A DNA stretch of 36,634 nucleotides from Leptolyngbyaceae cyanobacterium T60_A2020_046. Its GTDB lineage: Bacteria; Cyanobacteriota; Cyanobacteriia; Phormidesmidales; Phormidesmidaceae. This document shows positions 26,282 to 33,821 of this stretch, one piece after another (position 1 is the first letter of the stretch; every line of letters starts with the position of its first letter). The stretch is from positions 1 to 36,634 of the forward strand of contig JACYME010000052.1 of the NCBI GenBank assembly GCA_015272155.1. The letters are read 5' to 3'. The notes beneath the pieces were generated by a model that was given only the letters and a program-made list of their open reading frames with translations, did no database searches and had not been told where the DNA came from. Both the position numbers and the translations under genes were made by a program.

Positions 26282-26478
26282 AACCCTTCTCCCTAGGGAG
26301 CTATCCGTTCGGCAAAAGTCGCTCAAACCCCATTTTGTCCTTGGGGCAGACCCTGGCAACGCTTGCGGGAAAGGGGGTCTGGTGCTGAGATCCTAAACCT
26401 GTACCCGGCAGCGGTAACGCCCCGTACCTCAGGGTTACATCACCTTGTGACAAGTAGGTAGCCCCAAGGAGAAGGGTT
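26282..26478 (+). ncRNA. Candidate structured RNA or repeat element between two gene ends
   Basis: A long self-complementary block occupies most of the space between the aminopeptidase stop and the convergent Cys-motif gene. Outer arms AACCCTTCTCC (26282-26292) and GGAGAAGGGTT (26468-26478) pair perfectly. TCCTTGGGGC (26338-26347) and GCCCCAAGGA (26461-26470) pair over 10 bp. Inside are CAGACCC/GGGTCTG (26347-26353 / 26375-26381), GCAA/TTGC with loop CGC (26356-26366), GGTGCTGAG with CTCAG and CACC (26381-26389 / 26428-26444), GTAC/GTAC, a GCG-GTAA-CGC GNRA-type tetraloop hairpin (26411-26420), and CTTG-TGA-CAAG (26444-26454). The tetraloop favours the plus strand. It does not match any riboswitch or housekeeping RNA I know. 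A mobile repeat with CCCTTCTCC ends is the main alternative. Confidence 0.4.
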
Positions 26479-26492
26479 CAAAGGCTAACTTC

Positions 26493-26511
26493 CCGAATCC
26501 TCTTCGGGAGA
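26493..26511. terminator. Hairpin between convergent gene ends
   Basis: TCCCGAA-TCCTC-TTCGGGA is a 7-bp hairpin about 17 bp beyond the stop of the minus-strand Cys-motif gene. No T tract follows on either strand, so terminator function is only possible. Confidence 0.35.
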
Positions 26512-26527
26512 CTTCGGGCGGCGGCAC

Positions 26528-27028
26528 TTATTTGGGATCAGTTTTGGGATCAGTCCAGACGGACTGCCAGTCCGGGCATTTGGGTTCTTCTGGCCCGTAG
26601 GGATACAGAGCGCAAACAAACATCGTGCTGCCATAGACCTGTCCGTGATAGTGACGGCAGCCCATACAGGGGCCGTGATCGTTCATCACGGGCTCGACGG
26701 TGTTGTTGATGGGGCGTGAGACGGCTTCAGCCCAGGCTTCTAAGCCAGTCACGAGGGGTTCGACAACAGGCGTGATAAAGGTGGTGAACTCAGTGATAAT
26801 GCGATCGCTTTCCTGATCGAGGACAGTTTCAAGGGGTTCGATCGCGCGGTTCACCTCTTCAGCCCATGCGTCTAACACTGGCCCCCACTGCTGCTCTAGC
26901 TCATCGGCCACCGCATCTGCGGTTTCCACCGCTGCCGAAACCGTGTGCTCGGCCCAGGCTTCGGTGATGCGCACGGTTGTTTCGAGAAATGCGGTGAGGT
27001 GCTGAGTCCAGTCTTGCGAGTCAGGCAT
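26528..27028 (-). CDS. Helical protein with C-terminal Cys-rich motif, function unknown
   Basis: I do not recognise a named family. The 166-residue product has two parts. Residues 1-115 are amphipathic helical with repeated AWAE segments (ITEAWAEHT, LDAWAEEVNRAIEPLE, GLEAWAEAVSRP). Residues 120-160 form a compact motif CMGCRHYHG...CALYPYG...CPDW with four Cys, plausibly a metal or cluster site; the same CxxC-YHG-CALHPxG-CPDW pattern recurs in small cyanobacterial proteins. The ATG at 27028 is used because the longer frame to 27160 runs into the neighbouring gene. It begins 28 bp after the phasin-like gene stop, so the two are probably cotranscribed. Confidence 0.7.
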   Translation of the reverse strand: MPDSQDWTQHLTAFLETTVRITEAWAEHTVSAAVETADAVADELEQQWGPVLDAWAEEVNRAIEPLETVLDQESDRIITEFTTFITPVVEPLVTGLEAWAEAVSRPINNTVEPVMNDHGPCMGCRHYHGQVYGSTMFVCALYPYGPEEPKCPDWQSVWTDPKTDPK

Positions 27029-27056
27029 GGGAAAACGGCGCGTAAGTTCTGCGAGA

Positions 27057-27422
27057 TTAGGCTTGGCGCTTGAGCGAATCAAGCTGCTGACGGAGTTCTT
27101 CGACTTGTTTGCGGAGGGCTTCGGCTTCTTGGGCTTCGGTAGAAGTGGTATCGTCATCATCCAAGATTTCGATGCGCCGAGGCTCGGGGGTGGCAGGATC
27201 AGTTGTGGCGGGAGCCTGTTGTTGGGCCTGCTGCATCATTGAATTAAGCAATTGCTGGGCTTCTTCTGCGGTGAGTTCGCCCCGTTCAACGAGTTCGTTG
27301 ACGATCTTTTGCCCCTGCTCGCGCACTTCTTTGAGGGTGCTGCCGGCTTTTTCGCCCGCATAGGAAGCGAGCCCAACGCCGAGGTAAAACGCTTTTTGAA
27401 CAATATCGCCTAGCCCTGCCAT
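27057..27422 (-). CDS. Phasin-like small coiled-coil protein
   Basis: The 121-residue product starts MAGLGDIVQKAFYLGVGLASY and continues as amphipathic helix (EKAGSTLKEVREQGQKIVNELVERGELTAEEAQQLLNSMMQQ). After a Pro/Thr linker it ends in an acidic segment (ILDDDD) and a coiled coil (EAEALRKQVEELRQQLDSLKRQ). Such proteins are annotated as phasin-family in cyanobacteria, where phasins coat polyhydroxyalkanoate granules, but no PHA genes lie nearby, so the function is open. It heads a two-gene unit with the Cys-motif gene and is divergent from aroA. Confidence 0.75.
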   Translation of the reverse strand: MAGLGDIVQKAFYLGVGLASYAGEKAGSTLKEVREQGQKIVNELVERGELTAEEAQQLLNSMMQQAQQQAPATTDPATPEPRRIEILDDDDTTSTEAQEAEALRKQVEELRQQLDSLKRQA

Positions 27423-27656
27423 GGTTGCTGATCTCCCGATACGTCGCTTACAGCATAGGCGGAGAGTTTGGGAAGTGGCTACTTCGGGTAGCCGTCCCCG
27501 TGGGTGGGTATTCCGGTTGCTGTGTTTTCAGGATAGTCGCCTTTGGGGTGGGGATGGAGGGGTGGGGAGGATACGGACGCGGTCGCGCTGTGCCCGTGAT
27601 ATGGATTTAATAAAGATGCAACGCGGTGGGGTGAGCGGCCTAAACCCCTTGCCTTG

Positions 27657-27670
27657 GGTGCTCGGGCACC
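27657..27670 (+). promoter_or_regulatory. Small hairpin in the aroA leader
   Basis: GGTGC-TCGG-GCACC forms a 5-bp stem with a four-base loop, 34 bp before the aroA ATG. Its role is unknown; no T tract follows. Confidence 0.35.
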
Positions 27671-27704
27671 TTAAGATTGCATCCGGTTCTCTCCCGTACC
27701 CTCC

Positions 27705-29060
27705 ATGACTTCATCTGTGTTGCAACTGTCGGAGTCGCCTCCGCACCAAACTTTAACGCTTACCATGCCGCCGGGAGGGGTGGCCCTGACCGGACGGATT
27801 CAAGTGCCGGGGGATAAGTCGATTTCGCACCGGGCGCTGATGTTGGGGGCGATCGCTCAGGGTGAGACGCGCATCAAGGGCTTGTTGTTGGGGGAAGATC
27901 CGCGCAGTACTGCGGCTTGCTTTCAGGCGATGGGCGTGCAGATCTCAAACCTGGAGGAGGAGTGGATCACCGTGCAGGGGGTGGGGCTCGGGAAGCTTCA
28001 AGAACCTGTGGATGTGCTGAATGCGGGGAATTCGGGGACGACGCTGCGGCTGATGCTGGGGCTGCTAGCCTCGCACCCCGATCGCTTTTTTGTGGTGACG
28101 GGGGACGACTCGCTGCGATCGCGACCGATGGGCCGCGTCATCCAGCCCCTGAGCCAAATGGGAGCCCAGATTTGGGGCCGCCAGGGGAATGGGTTGGCCC
28201 CGCTGGCGGTGCAGGGGCAGCCGCTGAAGCCGATGCATTACTACTCCCCGATCGCCTCTGCCCAGGTGAAATCCTGCATTTTGCTGGCGGGCCTCAACAC
28301 CGAGGGCAGCACCAGCGTCACCGAACCGACGCGATCGCGCGACCATAGCGAACGCATGTTGCAAGCGTTTGGGGCACCCCTCACCGTCAACCCCGATACC
28401 TGCACCGCTACCGTTCACGGGCCAGCAACGCTGACTGGGCAAACCGTCATCGTGCCGGGCGACATCAGCTCTGCGGCATTTTGGTTAGTCGCTGCCGCCA
28501 TTACCCCCGGCTCCGATCTGGTCATTGAAAACGTGGGCATCAACCCAACCCGCACCGGCATTTTGGACGCGCTCCATTGCATGGAGGCCGACATCACCCT
28601 CGAAAATGAGCGCGAGGTCACGGGTGAGCCCGTGGCCGATTTGCACGTTCGCTATCGTCGCCTCCAGGCCGCTACCTTCGACGGCGACATCATTCCGCGC
28701 ATGATTGACGAAATTCCGATTCTGGCGGTGGCGGCGCTGTTTGCTGAGGGCACTACGATCATTCGCGATGCAGCAGAGCTGCGGGTCAAGGAGAGCGATC
28801 GCATCACCGTCATGGCGACCCAGCTTGGCCGCATGGGGGCACACATTATAGAACTGCCCGATGGCATGGAGGTGCGGGGCGGGGCGCTGTTGCGCGGCGC
28901 GGCGGTAGACAGCCACACCGATCATCGGGTCGGGATGAGTCTGGCGATCGCGGCCCTGCGCGCGGTGGGGTCTACCCAGTTGGCACGGGCGGAGGCCGCT
29001 GCGGTGTCCTATCCCAGCTTTGTGAGTACCCTGCGATCGCTGTGTGCTCCGGCCAGTTAG
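27705..29060 (+). CDS. aroA: 3-phosphoshikimate 1-carboxyvinyltransferase (EPSP synthase)
   Basis: AroA makes 5-enolpyruvylshikimate-3-phosphate from shikimate-3-phosphate and PEP in the shikimate pathway to aromatic amino acids, quinones and tocopherol. The 451-residue product has [13 protein letters not shown] (residues 35-47), the PEP-site [47 protein letters not shown] and RVKESDRI. Two-domain length is normal. The sequence GDKSISHRA with NAGNSGTT suggests a standard bacterial form; sensitivity class cannot be asserted. The ATG at 27705 lacks a Shine-Dalgarno, and an ATG at 27765 is an alternative nearer the conserved domain. Confidence 0.96.
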   Translation: MTSSVLQLSESPPHQTLTLTMPPGGVALTGRIQVPGDKSISHRALMLGAIAQGETRIKGLLLGEDPRSTAACFQAMGVQISNLEEEWITVQGVGLGKLQEPVDVLNAGNSGTTLRLMLGLLASHPDRFFVVTGDDSLRSRPMGRVIQPLSQMGAQIWGRQGNGLAPLAVQGQPLKPMHYYSPIASAQVKSCILLAGLNTEGSTSVTEPTRSRDHSERMLQAFGAPLTVNPDTCTATVHGPATLTGQTVIVPGDISSAAFWLVAAAITPGSDLVIENVGINPTRTGILDALHCMEADITLENEREVTGEPVADLHVRYRRLQAATFDGDIIPRMIDEIPILAVAALFAEGTTIIRDAAELRVKESDRITVMATQLGRMGAHIIELPDGMEVRGGALLRGAAVDSHTDHRVGMSLAIAALRAVGSTQLARAEAAAVSYPSFVSTLRSLCAPAS

Positions 29061-29406
29061 GGCTAGCGATCCCAACGCCCTAGGAAATGCAGTTGGGAAA
29101 TTTCCTCAATAGCATGGGCAAAATGCCGACCACAGCGCGACACAACTCGCTGACATGAAATCACACTGGGAGGAAGATGGCCGCAATCGCAATAGACGGG
29201 CAGGATGCAGCGCACTCCCAAAGCCGGGGCCGGGGTTCTGCGCCGTGGGCGATGCCTACGGTGTTTGGCAACGCTCCCTGCATAGGCCGCGATCGCAAAC
29301 AAGGCAGAATCCCAAAGGCCGTCTTAAGATCCCAGCCCCAGTGGTATCCCCCCAAAACGGCAGTGGATACGCTGAGGCGTCCACTGGTTAGACTTTTACA
29401 TCTCTG
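29061..29406. other. Leader space before the REC-GGDEF-EAL gene
   Basis: About 345 bp with no gene-like frame. Near aroA, AGGGC/GCCCT arms form a weak hairpin after the stop. The last 70 bp hold the structure at 29338-29387. Promoter elements could not be placed. Confidence 0.45.
29338..29387 (+). promoter_or_regulatory. Predicted three-way junction in the leader of the EAL protein gene
   Basis: Arms CCAGTG (29338-29343) with CACTGG (29382-29387), GTATCC (29344-29349) with GGATAC (29365-29370), and the small hairpin CGC-TGAG-GCG (29370-29379) could form a compact three-helix structure that ends 19 bases before the ATG at 29407. It does not look like the known c-di-GMP riboswitches by eye. 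It could also be a dispersed repeat. Confidence 0.35.
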
Positions 29407-31107
29407 ATGCGAAAACTGTTGATGATTGAAGCCGCAGAGGATGCCCGGCACCGCCGAGTGTCGCTGCTCTGTGACGAGGGCTATACGGTCATTACAGCAG
29501 CGACTGCCGATGAAGGTCTGCGCGCGGCCCTCCAGGAATTGCCCGATCTCATCCTCTGCGGATTAGATTTGTCGGGTGGAGACAACACCGCCCTACTCGA
29601 AGGGCTCAACCAGCAGCTTGACCTGAGCGCGACGCCTATCATTGTGCTGACCCACCGCAGCGATCGCGACTATTGGCGCAAATGTACCGAACTCGGGGCC
29701 GATGATTACCTCCTGTCGCCCTTTAGCGGAGAGGAGTTGTGCGCCGCGATCACCGCACGGCTGCGCAAACAAGACGCCCTCACCCAGCGCTACAACACCC
29801 TCATGCGCCACACCGCCGAGCGCCTCAATCGCCTCGCCCACTACGACAGCCTGACGGATTTGCCCAATCACCACCTGCTGCGGCAGCGCTTGACCCAGGC
29901 AGTTCAACGGGCGAGCCACGGCAATCAACGAGTGGCCTTGATTGCCCTCAGCCTCGATCGCCTGCGCCAGGTGAACAACACCCTCGGCTACCCAGCAGGG
30001 GATACGCTGCTGCGGGCCACCGCCCGACGGCTGACGGGCATTTTGCCACGATCAACCGCTGTGGCTCGCCTCACGGGCAATCAGTTCGCGATTGTGCTGC
30101 CTGCCCCCAGCGATCGCGCCGCCATTCGCGCGATCGCAGAAGACATCATCGACAGCCTGTCCCGCGCCTTTTCGCTGCCCGGCCAAGAAGTCTTCGTCAC
30201 CGTTAGCGTCGGCATTTCCCTCTTCCCCGACGACACCGACGACATCAACACCCTCATGCGCCAGGCCGACGCCGCCCTGGACTGGGCCAAACACCAGAAA
30301 AGCAACGCCTATCAGTTTTATCGTCCAGACATGCCCGTTATTTCAGGGGATGAGCTTCAGCTTGAAACCTGGCTGCGCTATGCCCTCGAACGTCACGAGT
30401 TTGAGGTGTGCTATCAGCCCAAGCAGCATATCCAAAGCGGTCGCATTGCCGGAGCCGAAGCCTTGATCCGGTGGCAGCATCCTGATCAGGGCTACATTTC
30501 GCCCGCCCGATTTGTCCCCCTCGCAGAAGAAACCGGGCTGATTGTCCCCGTTGGCGACTGGGTGCTGCGCACGGTGTGCCAACAAATGGCTGCGTGGCGC
30601 GATCGCGGCCTGCCCCCCATCCGAGTCGCGGTCAACCTCTCCAGCGTGCAACTCAACCAAGCCCATCTGCCTCGGGTCATCGAAACCATCCTGACCGAAA
30701 CCCAACTCCCTGCCTCTCAGCTTGAGCTAGAAGTCACCGAAACCGCCTTGATGCAGGATATTGAGTCCGCCTTGGGGCTCTTGCATCAGCTTCGGGCCTT
30801 GGGGGTCAAACTCGCGATCGATGACTTTGGTACGGGCTATGCGTCCCTGGGCTACCTGCGCGAACTGCCCATCGATATTCTCAAAATCGACACCTGCTTT
30901 GTTCACCACCTCGATCGCGATCCCAAAAATCAGGCCATTTTGAAGCGCGTCATTGCGATGGCCCACGACCTAGGGCTGATGGTAGTGGCCGAAGGCGTGG
31001 AAACCGAGGCGGAACTCGCCCTCCTCAAAGATTACGACTGCGACCTCGCCCAAGGCTACTGGATCGGCTCCCCCATGCCCGCCACCGACCTCGCTGCACG
31101 GCTGTAA
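29407..31107 (+). CDS. Response-regulator-like REC-GGDEF-EAL protein (probable c-di-GMP phosphodiesterase)
   Basis: The 566-residue product has a receiver domain (1-120), a GGDEF domain (145-305) and an EAL domain (320-566). The receiver lacks the phospho-acceptor Asp: PDLILCG has Gly52 where Asp is expected, though Asp54 lies two residues on, and the switch Lys is Ser104 (YLLSPF). The GGDEF signature is TGNQF at 223-227, so cyclase activity is not expected. The EAL domain is intact: GAEALIRW (EAL at 351-353), NLSSVQL, EVTET, LAIDDFGTG (472-477), ILKIDT and EGVETE (529-534). It should therefore degrade c-di-GMP, with degenerate domains serving as sensory or regulatory modules. No histidine kinase gene is adjacent. 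Confidence 0.92.
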   Translation: MRKLLMIEAAEDARHRRVSLLCDEGYTVITAATADEGLRAALQELPDLILCGLDLSGGDNTALLEGLNQQLDLSATPIIVLTHRSDRDYWRKCTELGADDYLLSPFSGEELCAAITARLRKQDALTQRYNTLMRHTAERLNRLAHYDSLTDLPNHHLLRQRLTQAVQRASHGNQRVALIALSLDRLRQVNNTLGYPAGDTLLRATARRLTGILPRSTAVARLTGNQFAIVLPAPSDRAAIRAIAEDIIDSLSRAFSLPGQEVFVTVSVGISLFPDDTDDINTLMRQADAALDWAKHQKSNAYQFYRPDMPVISGDELQLETWLRYALERHEFEVCYQPKQHIQSGRIAGAEALIRWQHPDQGYISPARFVPLAEETGLIVPVGDWVLRTVCQQMAAWRDRGLPPIRVAVNLSSVQLNQAHLPRVIETILTETQLPASQLELEVTETALMQDIESALGLLHQLRALGVKLAIDDFGTGYASLGYLRELPIDILKIDTCFVHHLDRDPKNQAILKRVIAMAHDLGLMVVAEGVETEAELALLKDYDCDLAQGYWIGSPMPATDLAARL

Positions 31108-31423
31108 TCTCAACTTCGGCGGGGATGGTGCAATTCAACCTCTCAACTCTCCCGAGAATCACAGCTTTCAGGACGCCGAGGGGCGTGATGGATACTGGGA
31201 TGGGCGAGAACCTCGGTACAGAAACCCGGTTTCTCTGGGGTAATTTGCCTAGCCTCGTGAAGTAGCCCTTAAAGAAACCGGGTTTCTCGTCAGACGGTAT
31301 GGGTGGACTAGATCGGGATGCCCGCGACATGCTACGGAAAATACGGAATCCTGGTGAGTGGCTAAAGCCCCTTGAGTTCCTTGGGAACACTGGATGCAAC
31401 CGCCTGACAGGCTTGTGCATCCT
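31108..31423. other. Intergenic space with dispersed repeats
   Basis: Some 315 bp lie between the EAL protein gene and the hypothetical gene at 31424. It carries the paired AGAAACC(C/G)GGTTTCT elements at 31220-31287. No other gene-like content is seen; short frames on the minus strand look like chance. Confidence 0.5.
31220..31287. repeat. Inverted pair of AGAAACCCGGTTTCT elements
   Basis: AGAAACCCGGTTTCT (31220-31234) and its exact reverse complement AGAAACCGGGTTTCT (31273-31287) form an inverted pair over a 38-bp loop; each is itself nearly palindromic. The second copy shares TAAAGAAACCGGG with the element inside the ChlH-family gene. Confidence 0.8.
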
Positions 31424-31861
31424 ATGTGGCAGACCGCGATCAATCTATTTCGTAGCCTCTGGACTTACCGTGAGCTGAGTCCAGACTTGGGCTTGCGTCG
31501 TCGGGTCAATCTCCGGTTGCGAAGTCGGCCACGGCTTGGGTTTGAGGAGTGGGCTGGAACCTTTAACTTGCCGCCCTCTGGTCACAATCAGCGGTTGTTG
31601 CGCTTTATCTATACCCAACTACAGCGGGGGGCGGGGTTAGATGTGGGTCGTATTCGCCCCAGCGATCGCCTGATTGATGATCTGCACCTGCCCTTGGTGT
31701 GCTGGTTCGACTGGCCGAGTCAGCTTTGTGACGCATTTTTTACAACCTTTCAGCGAGACATTCTCGAAGAGTTTGACGAGTCTTTGCTCGATACCGTGGG
31801 CGATCTGGCCTGGTTTCTGAATCAAAAATTGCAATCAATGGATTCTCTATCGTCCGCGTAG
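31424..31861 (+). CDS. Conserved hypothetical protein
   Basis: I do not recognise a named family with confidence. The 145-residue product (MWQTAINLFRSLWTY start) has a basic N-terminal stretch (LRRRVNLRLRSRPRLGFEEW), then IRPSDRLIDDLHLPLVCWFDWPSQLCDAFFTTF and an acidic helical tail (EEFDESLLDTVGDLAWFLNQKL). The central PSDRLIDDLHL segment faintly recalls acyl-carrier-like DUF1493 proteins, but no phosphopantetheine-type DSL is present. The frame opens at 31394; the ATG at 31424 is chosen. ycf3 begins 79 bp downstream on the same strand, so a shared transcript is possible. Confidence 0.6.
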   Translation: MWQTAINLFRSLWTYRELSPDLGLRRRVNLRLRSRPRLGFEEWAGTFNLPPSGHNQRLLRFIYTQLQRGAGLDVGRIRPSDRLIDDLHLPLVCWFDWPSQLCDAFFTTFQRDILEEFDESLLDTVGDLAWFLNQKLQSMDSLSSA

Positions 31862-31896
31862 GCAGCGATCGCTCCAGTGAACGCTAGAGTATTTAA

Positions 31897-31924
31897 AAGC
31901 TCAGTGTCCAAAGCTCAGTGTCCA
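31897..31924. repeat. Exact 14-bp tandem repeat before ycf3
   Basis: AAGCTCAGTGTCCA is repeated head to tail at 31897-31910 and 31911-31924, ending 16 bp before the ycf3 ATG. It lies in the leader or promoter region and could be a regulator site or a simple duplication. Confidence 0.85.
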
Positions 31925-31940
31925 CAGTGCTCGTGCGGTT

Positions 31941-32462
31941 ATGCCCAGAACTCAGCGAAACGACAACTTTATCGACAAAACCTTCACGGTCATGGCCGAC
32001 ATGATCCTGAAGATGATGCCGACCAAGCAAAGCGCCAAAGAAGCCTTTGCCTACTACCGAGATGGCATGTCTGCCCAAGCCGACGGCGAATATGCCGAGG
32101 CCATGCAGAACTACGAAGAAGCCCTCAAGCTCGAAGAAGACCCCTACGACAAAAGCTTCGTGCTTTACAACATGGGGCTGATTCACGCCAGCAACGGCGA
32201 ACACGAAAAAGCCCTAGAGCGCTATCGGCAAGCCCTAGAACTGAACCCCCGCATGTGTCAGGCGCTCAACAACATGGCCGTCATCTACCACTACAAGGGT
32301 GAGCAGGCCGAGGCGTCTGGGGATGCCCAAGCCGCCAATGAGCTGTATGACGAGGCAGCAGGGTATTGGATGGAGGCCATTCGCATTGCCCCCAACAACT
32401 ACATCGAAGCTCAAAACTGGCTGAAAAATACGGGTCGGATGAAGGTAGATTCCTTCTTCTAG
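31941..32462 (+). CDS. ycf3: Photosystem I assembly protein Ycf3
   Basis: Ycf3 is a thylakoid-associated TPR chaperone needed to assemble the photosystem I complex, binding PsaA/PsaD-type subunits. The 173-residue product has the family N-terminus ([28 protein letters not shown]). Tandem TPR units follow ([80 protein letters not shown]), then the conserved tail [13 protein letters not shown]. Length matches the family. No Shine-Dalgarno is visible; the tandem repeat lies just upstream. Confidence 0.97.
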   Translation: MPRTQRNDNFIDKTFTVMADMILKMMPTKQSAKEAFAYYRDGMSAQADGEYAEAMQNYEEALKLEEDPYDKSFVLYNMGLIHASNGEHEKALERYRQALELNPRMCQALNNMAVIYHYKGEQAEASGDAQAANELYDEAAGYWMEAIRIAPNNYIEAQNWLKNTGRMKVDSFF

Positions 32463-32634
32463 TCAGTTTCTGTGTCTAGCGCAGGGATGAGGGGCGATCG
32501 CCATCCATCGGATAATGTCCCCTCACACCGACCGACTCCGCCGTCCGATGTTCTGTCGGGTTCCTTGACAGCGCGGTGCAACCTCAGCCAAATCAGCCAA
32601 AGTACAAATTCTTCTTAACAGACGAGTGCTGGTC

Positions 32635-32919
32635 ATGATTGATCTCGAACAAGTGCGCAAAGTGGCGACCCTCGCCCGTCTTGAACTGTCTCCCGAAGAA
32701 GAAGAACAGTTCACCACCCAGCTCAACAGCATTCTGGAATATGTCGAGCAACTGAATCAGCTTGACACCGCCGACGTGCCCCCCACAACCCGGGCCATTG
32801 AGGTGAGCAATGTGACACGCGCCGACCAAAAGGTGACCTTCAGCGATCGCGAGCTCGTGCTCAATTGCGCCCCCGATCGCGAAGATGATTACTTCAAAGT
32901 ACCGAAAATTTTAGACTGA
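32635..32919 (+). CDS. gatC: Glutamyl-tRNA(Gln) amidotransferase subunit C
   Basis: GatC is the small subunit of the GatCAB complex, which amidates misacylated Glu-tRNA(Gln), and Asp-tRNA(Asn) where needed; it wraps around GatA and helps bind GatB. The 94-residue product has the family pattern [42 protein letters not shown] and the C-terminal [12 protein letters not shown]. The frame opens at a GTG (32626), but ATG 32635 matches the usual N-terminus. gatA and gatB are not in the window, the usual dispersed arrangement in cyanobacteria. Confidence 0.94.
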   Translation: MIDLEQVRKVATLARLELSPEEEEQFTTQLNSILEYVEQLNQLDTADVPPTTRAIEVSNVTRADQKVTFSDRELVLNCAPDREDDYFKVPKILD

Positions 32920-32982
32920 CGCCCCCAGTTTTCAGTCAGACTGCCCCTGCGCTCCAACGCTCGGAGCGGGGATGGTACGTAC

Positions 32983-33021
32983 AAAAAACCGTAGAGCGAC
33001 GATATTCCTGCCGCTCTACGG
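32983..33021 (-). terminator. Rho-independent terminator of psb30
   Basis: On the minus strand a perfect 10-bp stem, CCGTAGAGCG (32989-32998) with CGCTCTACGG (33012-33021), closes a 13-base loop and is followed directly by TTTTTT (32988-32983). This is a classic intrinsic terminator, about 107 bp past the psb30 stop. Confidence 0.85.
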
Positions 33022-33128
33022 GTTCGATGTGTTCAATTGGGCCGAATTTGACTTGAACTCCGAATGTCCGGCACCCGATGCGCATGCGTGGTGGAATCCG
33101 GTCGCATTCCCCCGCAGAACAGCGTGGC

Positions 33129-33248
33129 CTACAGGTCGCCACCCCGCGCCGCCAGCAAGAACACGATGACCGGCCCTGCAATCACAATCATTACCAGCAT
33201 GGTGAGCTGCGCAATCAATTCAAAGTTAATGCTGCTTAAAAACCCCAT
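33129..33248 (-). CDS. psb30: Photosystem II protein Psb30 (Ycf12)
   Basis: This 39-residue protein is a single-span subunit of photosystem II. It reads MGFLSSINFELIAQL, a hydrophobic helix (TMLVMIVIAGPVIVFLL) and the C-terminus AARGGDL, the Ycf12 pattern of helix, AGP, LLAAR and G-x-L end. GGGAGG lies four bases before its ATG on the minus strand. It is short enough to be missed by ordinary gene calls. A strong terminator at 32983-33021 ends its transcript; it is divergent from the YkgJ gene. Confidence 0.88.
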   Translation of the reverse strand: MGFLSSINFELIAQLTMLVMIVIAGPVIVFLLAARGGDL

Positions 33249-33374
33249 GGATCCTCCCAAACAGACAAAGGTTAATGCCCTAACTCAAGGCTTTGCGCTA
33301 TTTTATCCGGTGTTAGGAGCCCCATTTAAACTAAGTTTACAAAATTCTAAGGGCTGAGGAGCAACCCACCCACC

Positions 33375-33749
33375 ATGGCAAATTGGATGTGCATTCAGGG
33401 GTGCGGAGCCTGCTGTAACCTTGATCCCCGCGATCGCCCCGATCTCGAAGACTACCTCACCCCAGACGACCTCGCGCTTTATCTCAGCTTAGTTGGAGAA
33501 GACGGCTGGTGTATTCACTACGACACTGCTACCCGGCAGTGTCGCATTTATGACGATCGCCCAAGCTTTTGCCGCGTCCAACCCGACACCTTTGAGGCGA
33601 TGTTTGGCATTGCCCCAGAGGACTTGAATGATTTTGCGATCGCCTGCTGCCAAGAACAGATCAGCGGCGTGTATGGCGAAGGCGGCTCAGAAATGGCGAG
33701 CTTTTGTACCCAAGTCGGGTTGGATTCTGATGCCGAGTCCTCACGTTAG
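33375..33749 (+). CDS. YkgJ family (UPF0153) cysteine-cluster protein
   Basis: The 124-residue product carries the family pattern CIQGCGACC near its N-terminus, WCIHYDTATRQCRIYDDRPSFCRVQP in the middle, and a final Cys pair (ACCQEQ) and late Cys (SFCTQV). The family is predicted to bind Zn2+ or an iron-sulfur cluster through these Cys; the biochemical role is unknown. There is no signal peptide or membrane segment, so it is probably cytosolic. It precedes the GDT1 pair by 72 bp on the same strand. Confidence 0.88.
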   Translation: MANWMCIQGCGACCNLDPRDRPDLEDYLTPDDLALYLSLVGEDGWCIHYDTATRQCRIYDDRPSFCRVQPDTFEAMFGIAPEDLNDFAIACCQEQISGVYGEGGSEMASFCTQVGLDSDAESSR

Positions 33750-33821
33750 CATTGCCAAGCCGACCAGAATTCCAGATAATGAAACAAATATGAAAAGTCC
33801 CTGTCACCGTCGAGACATTCT

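Noticed and set aside
26373-26430. TPP riboswitch, suggested by GCTGAGA and AACCTG strings
   Set aside because: The ACCC segment comes after AACCTG rather than before, the order required by the aptamer is not met, and no plus-strand gene follows.
26474-26490. tRNA T-arm-like GGGTTCAAAGG
   Set aside because: No acceptor stem, anticodon arm or CCA end can be built around it.
29155-29391. 78-residue frame upstream of the EAL protein gene
   Set aside because: It is rich in Arg/Pro/Gly with no family resemblance and overlaps the structured leader.
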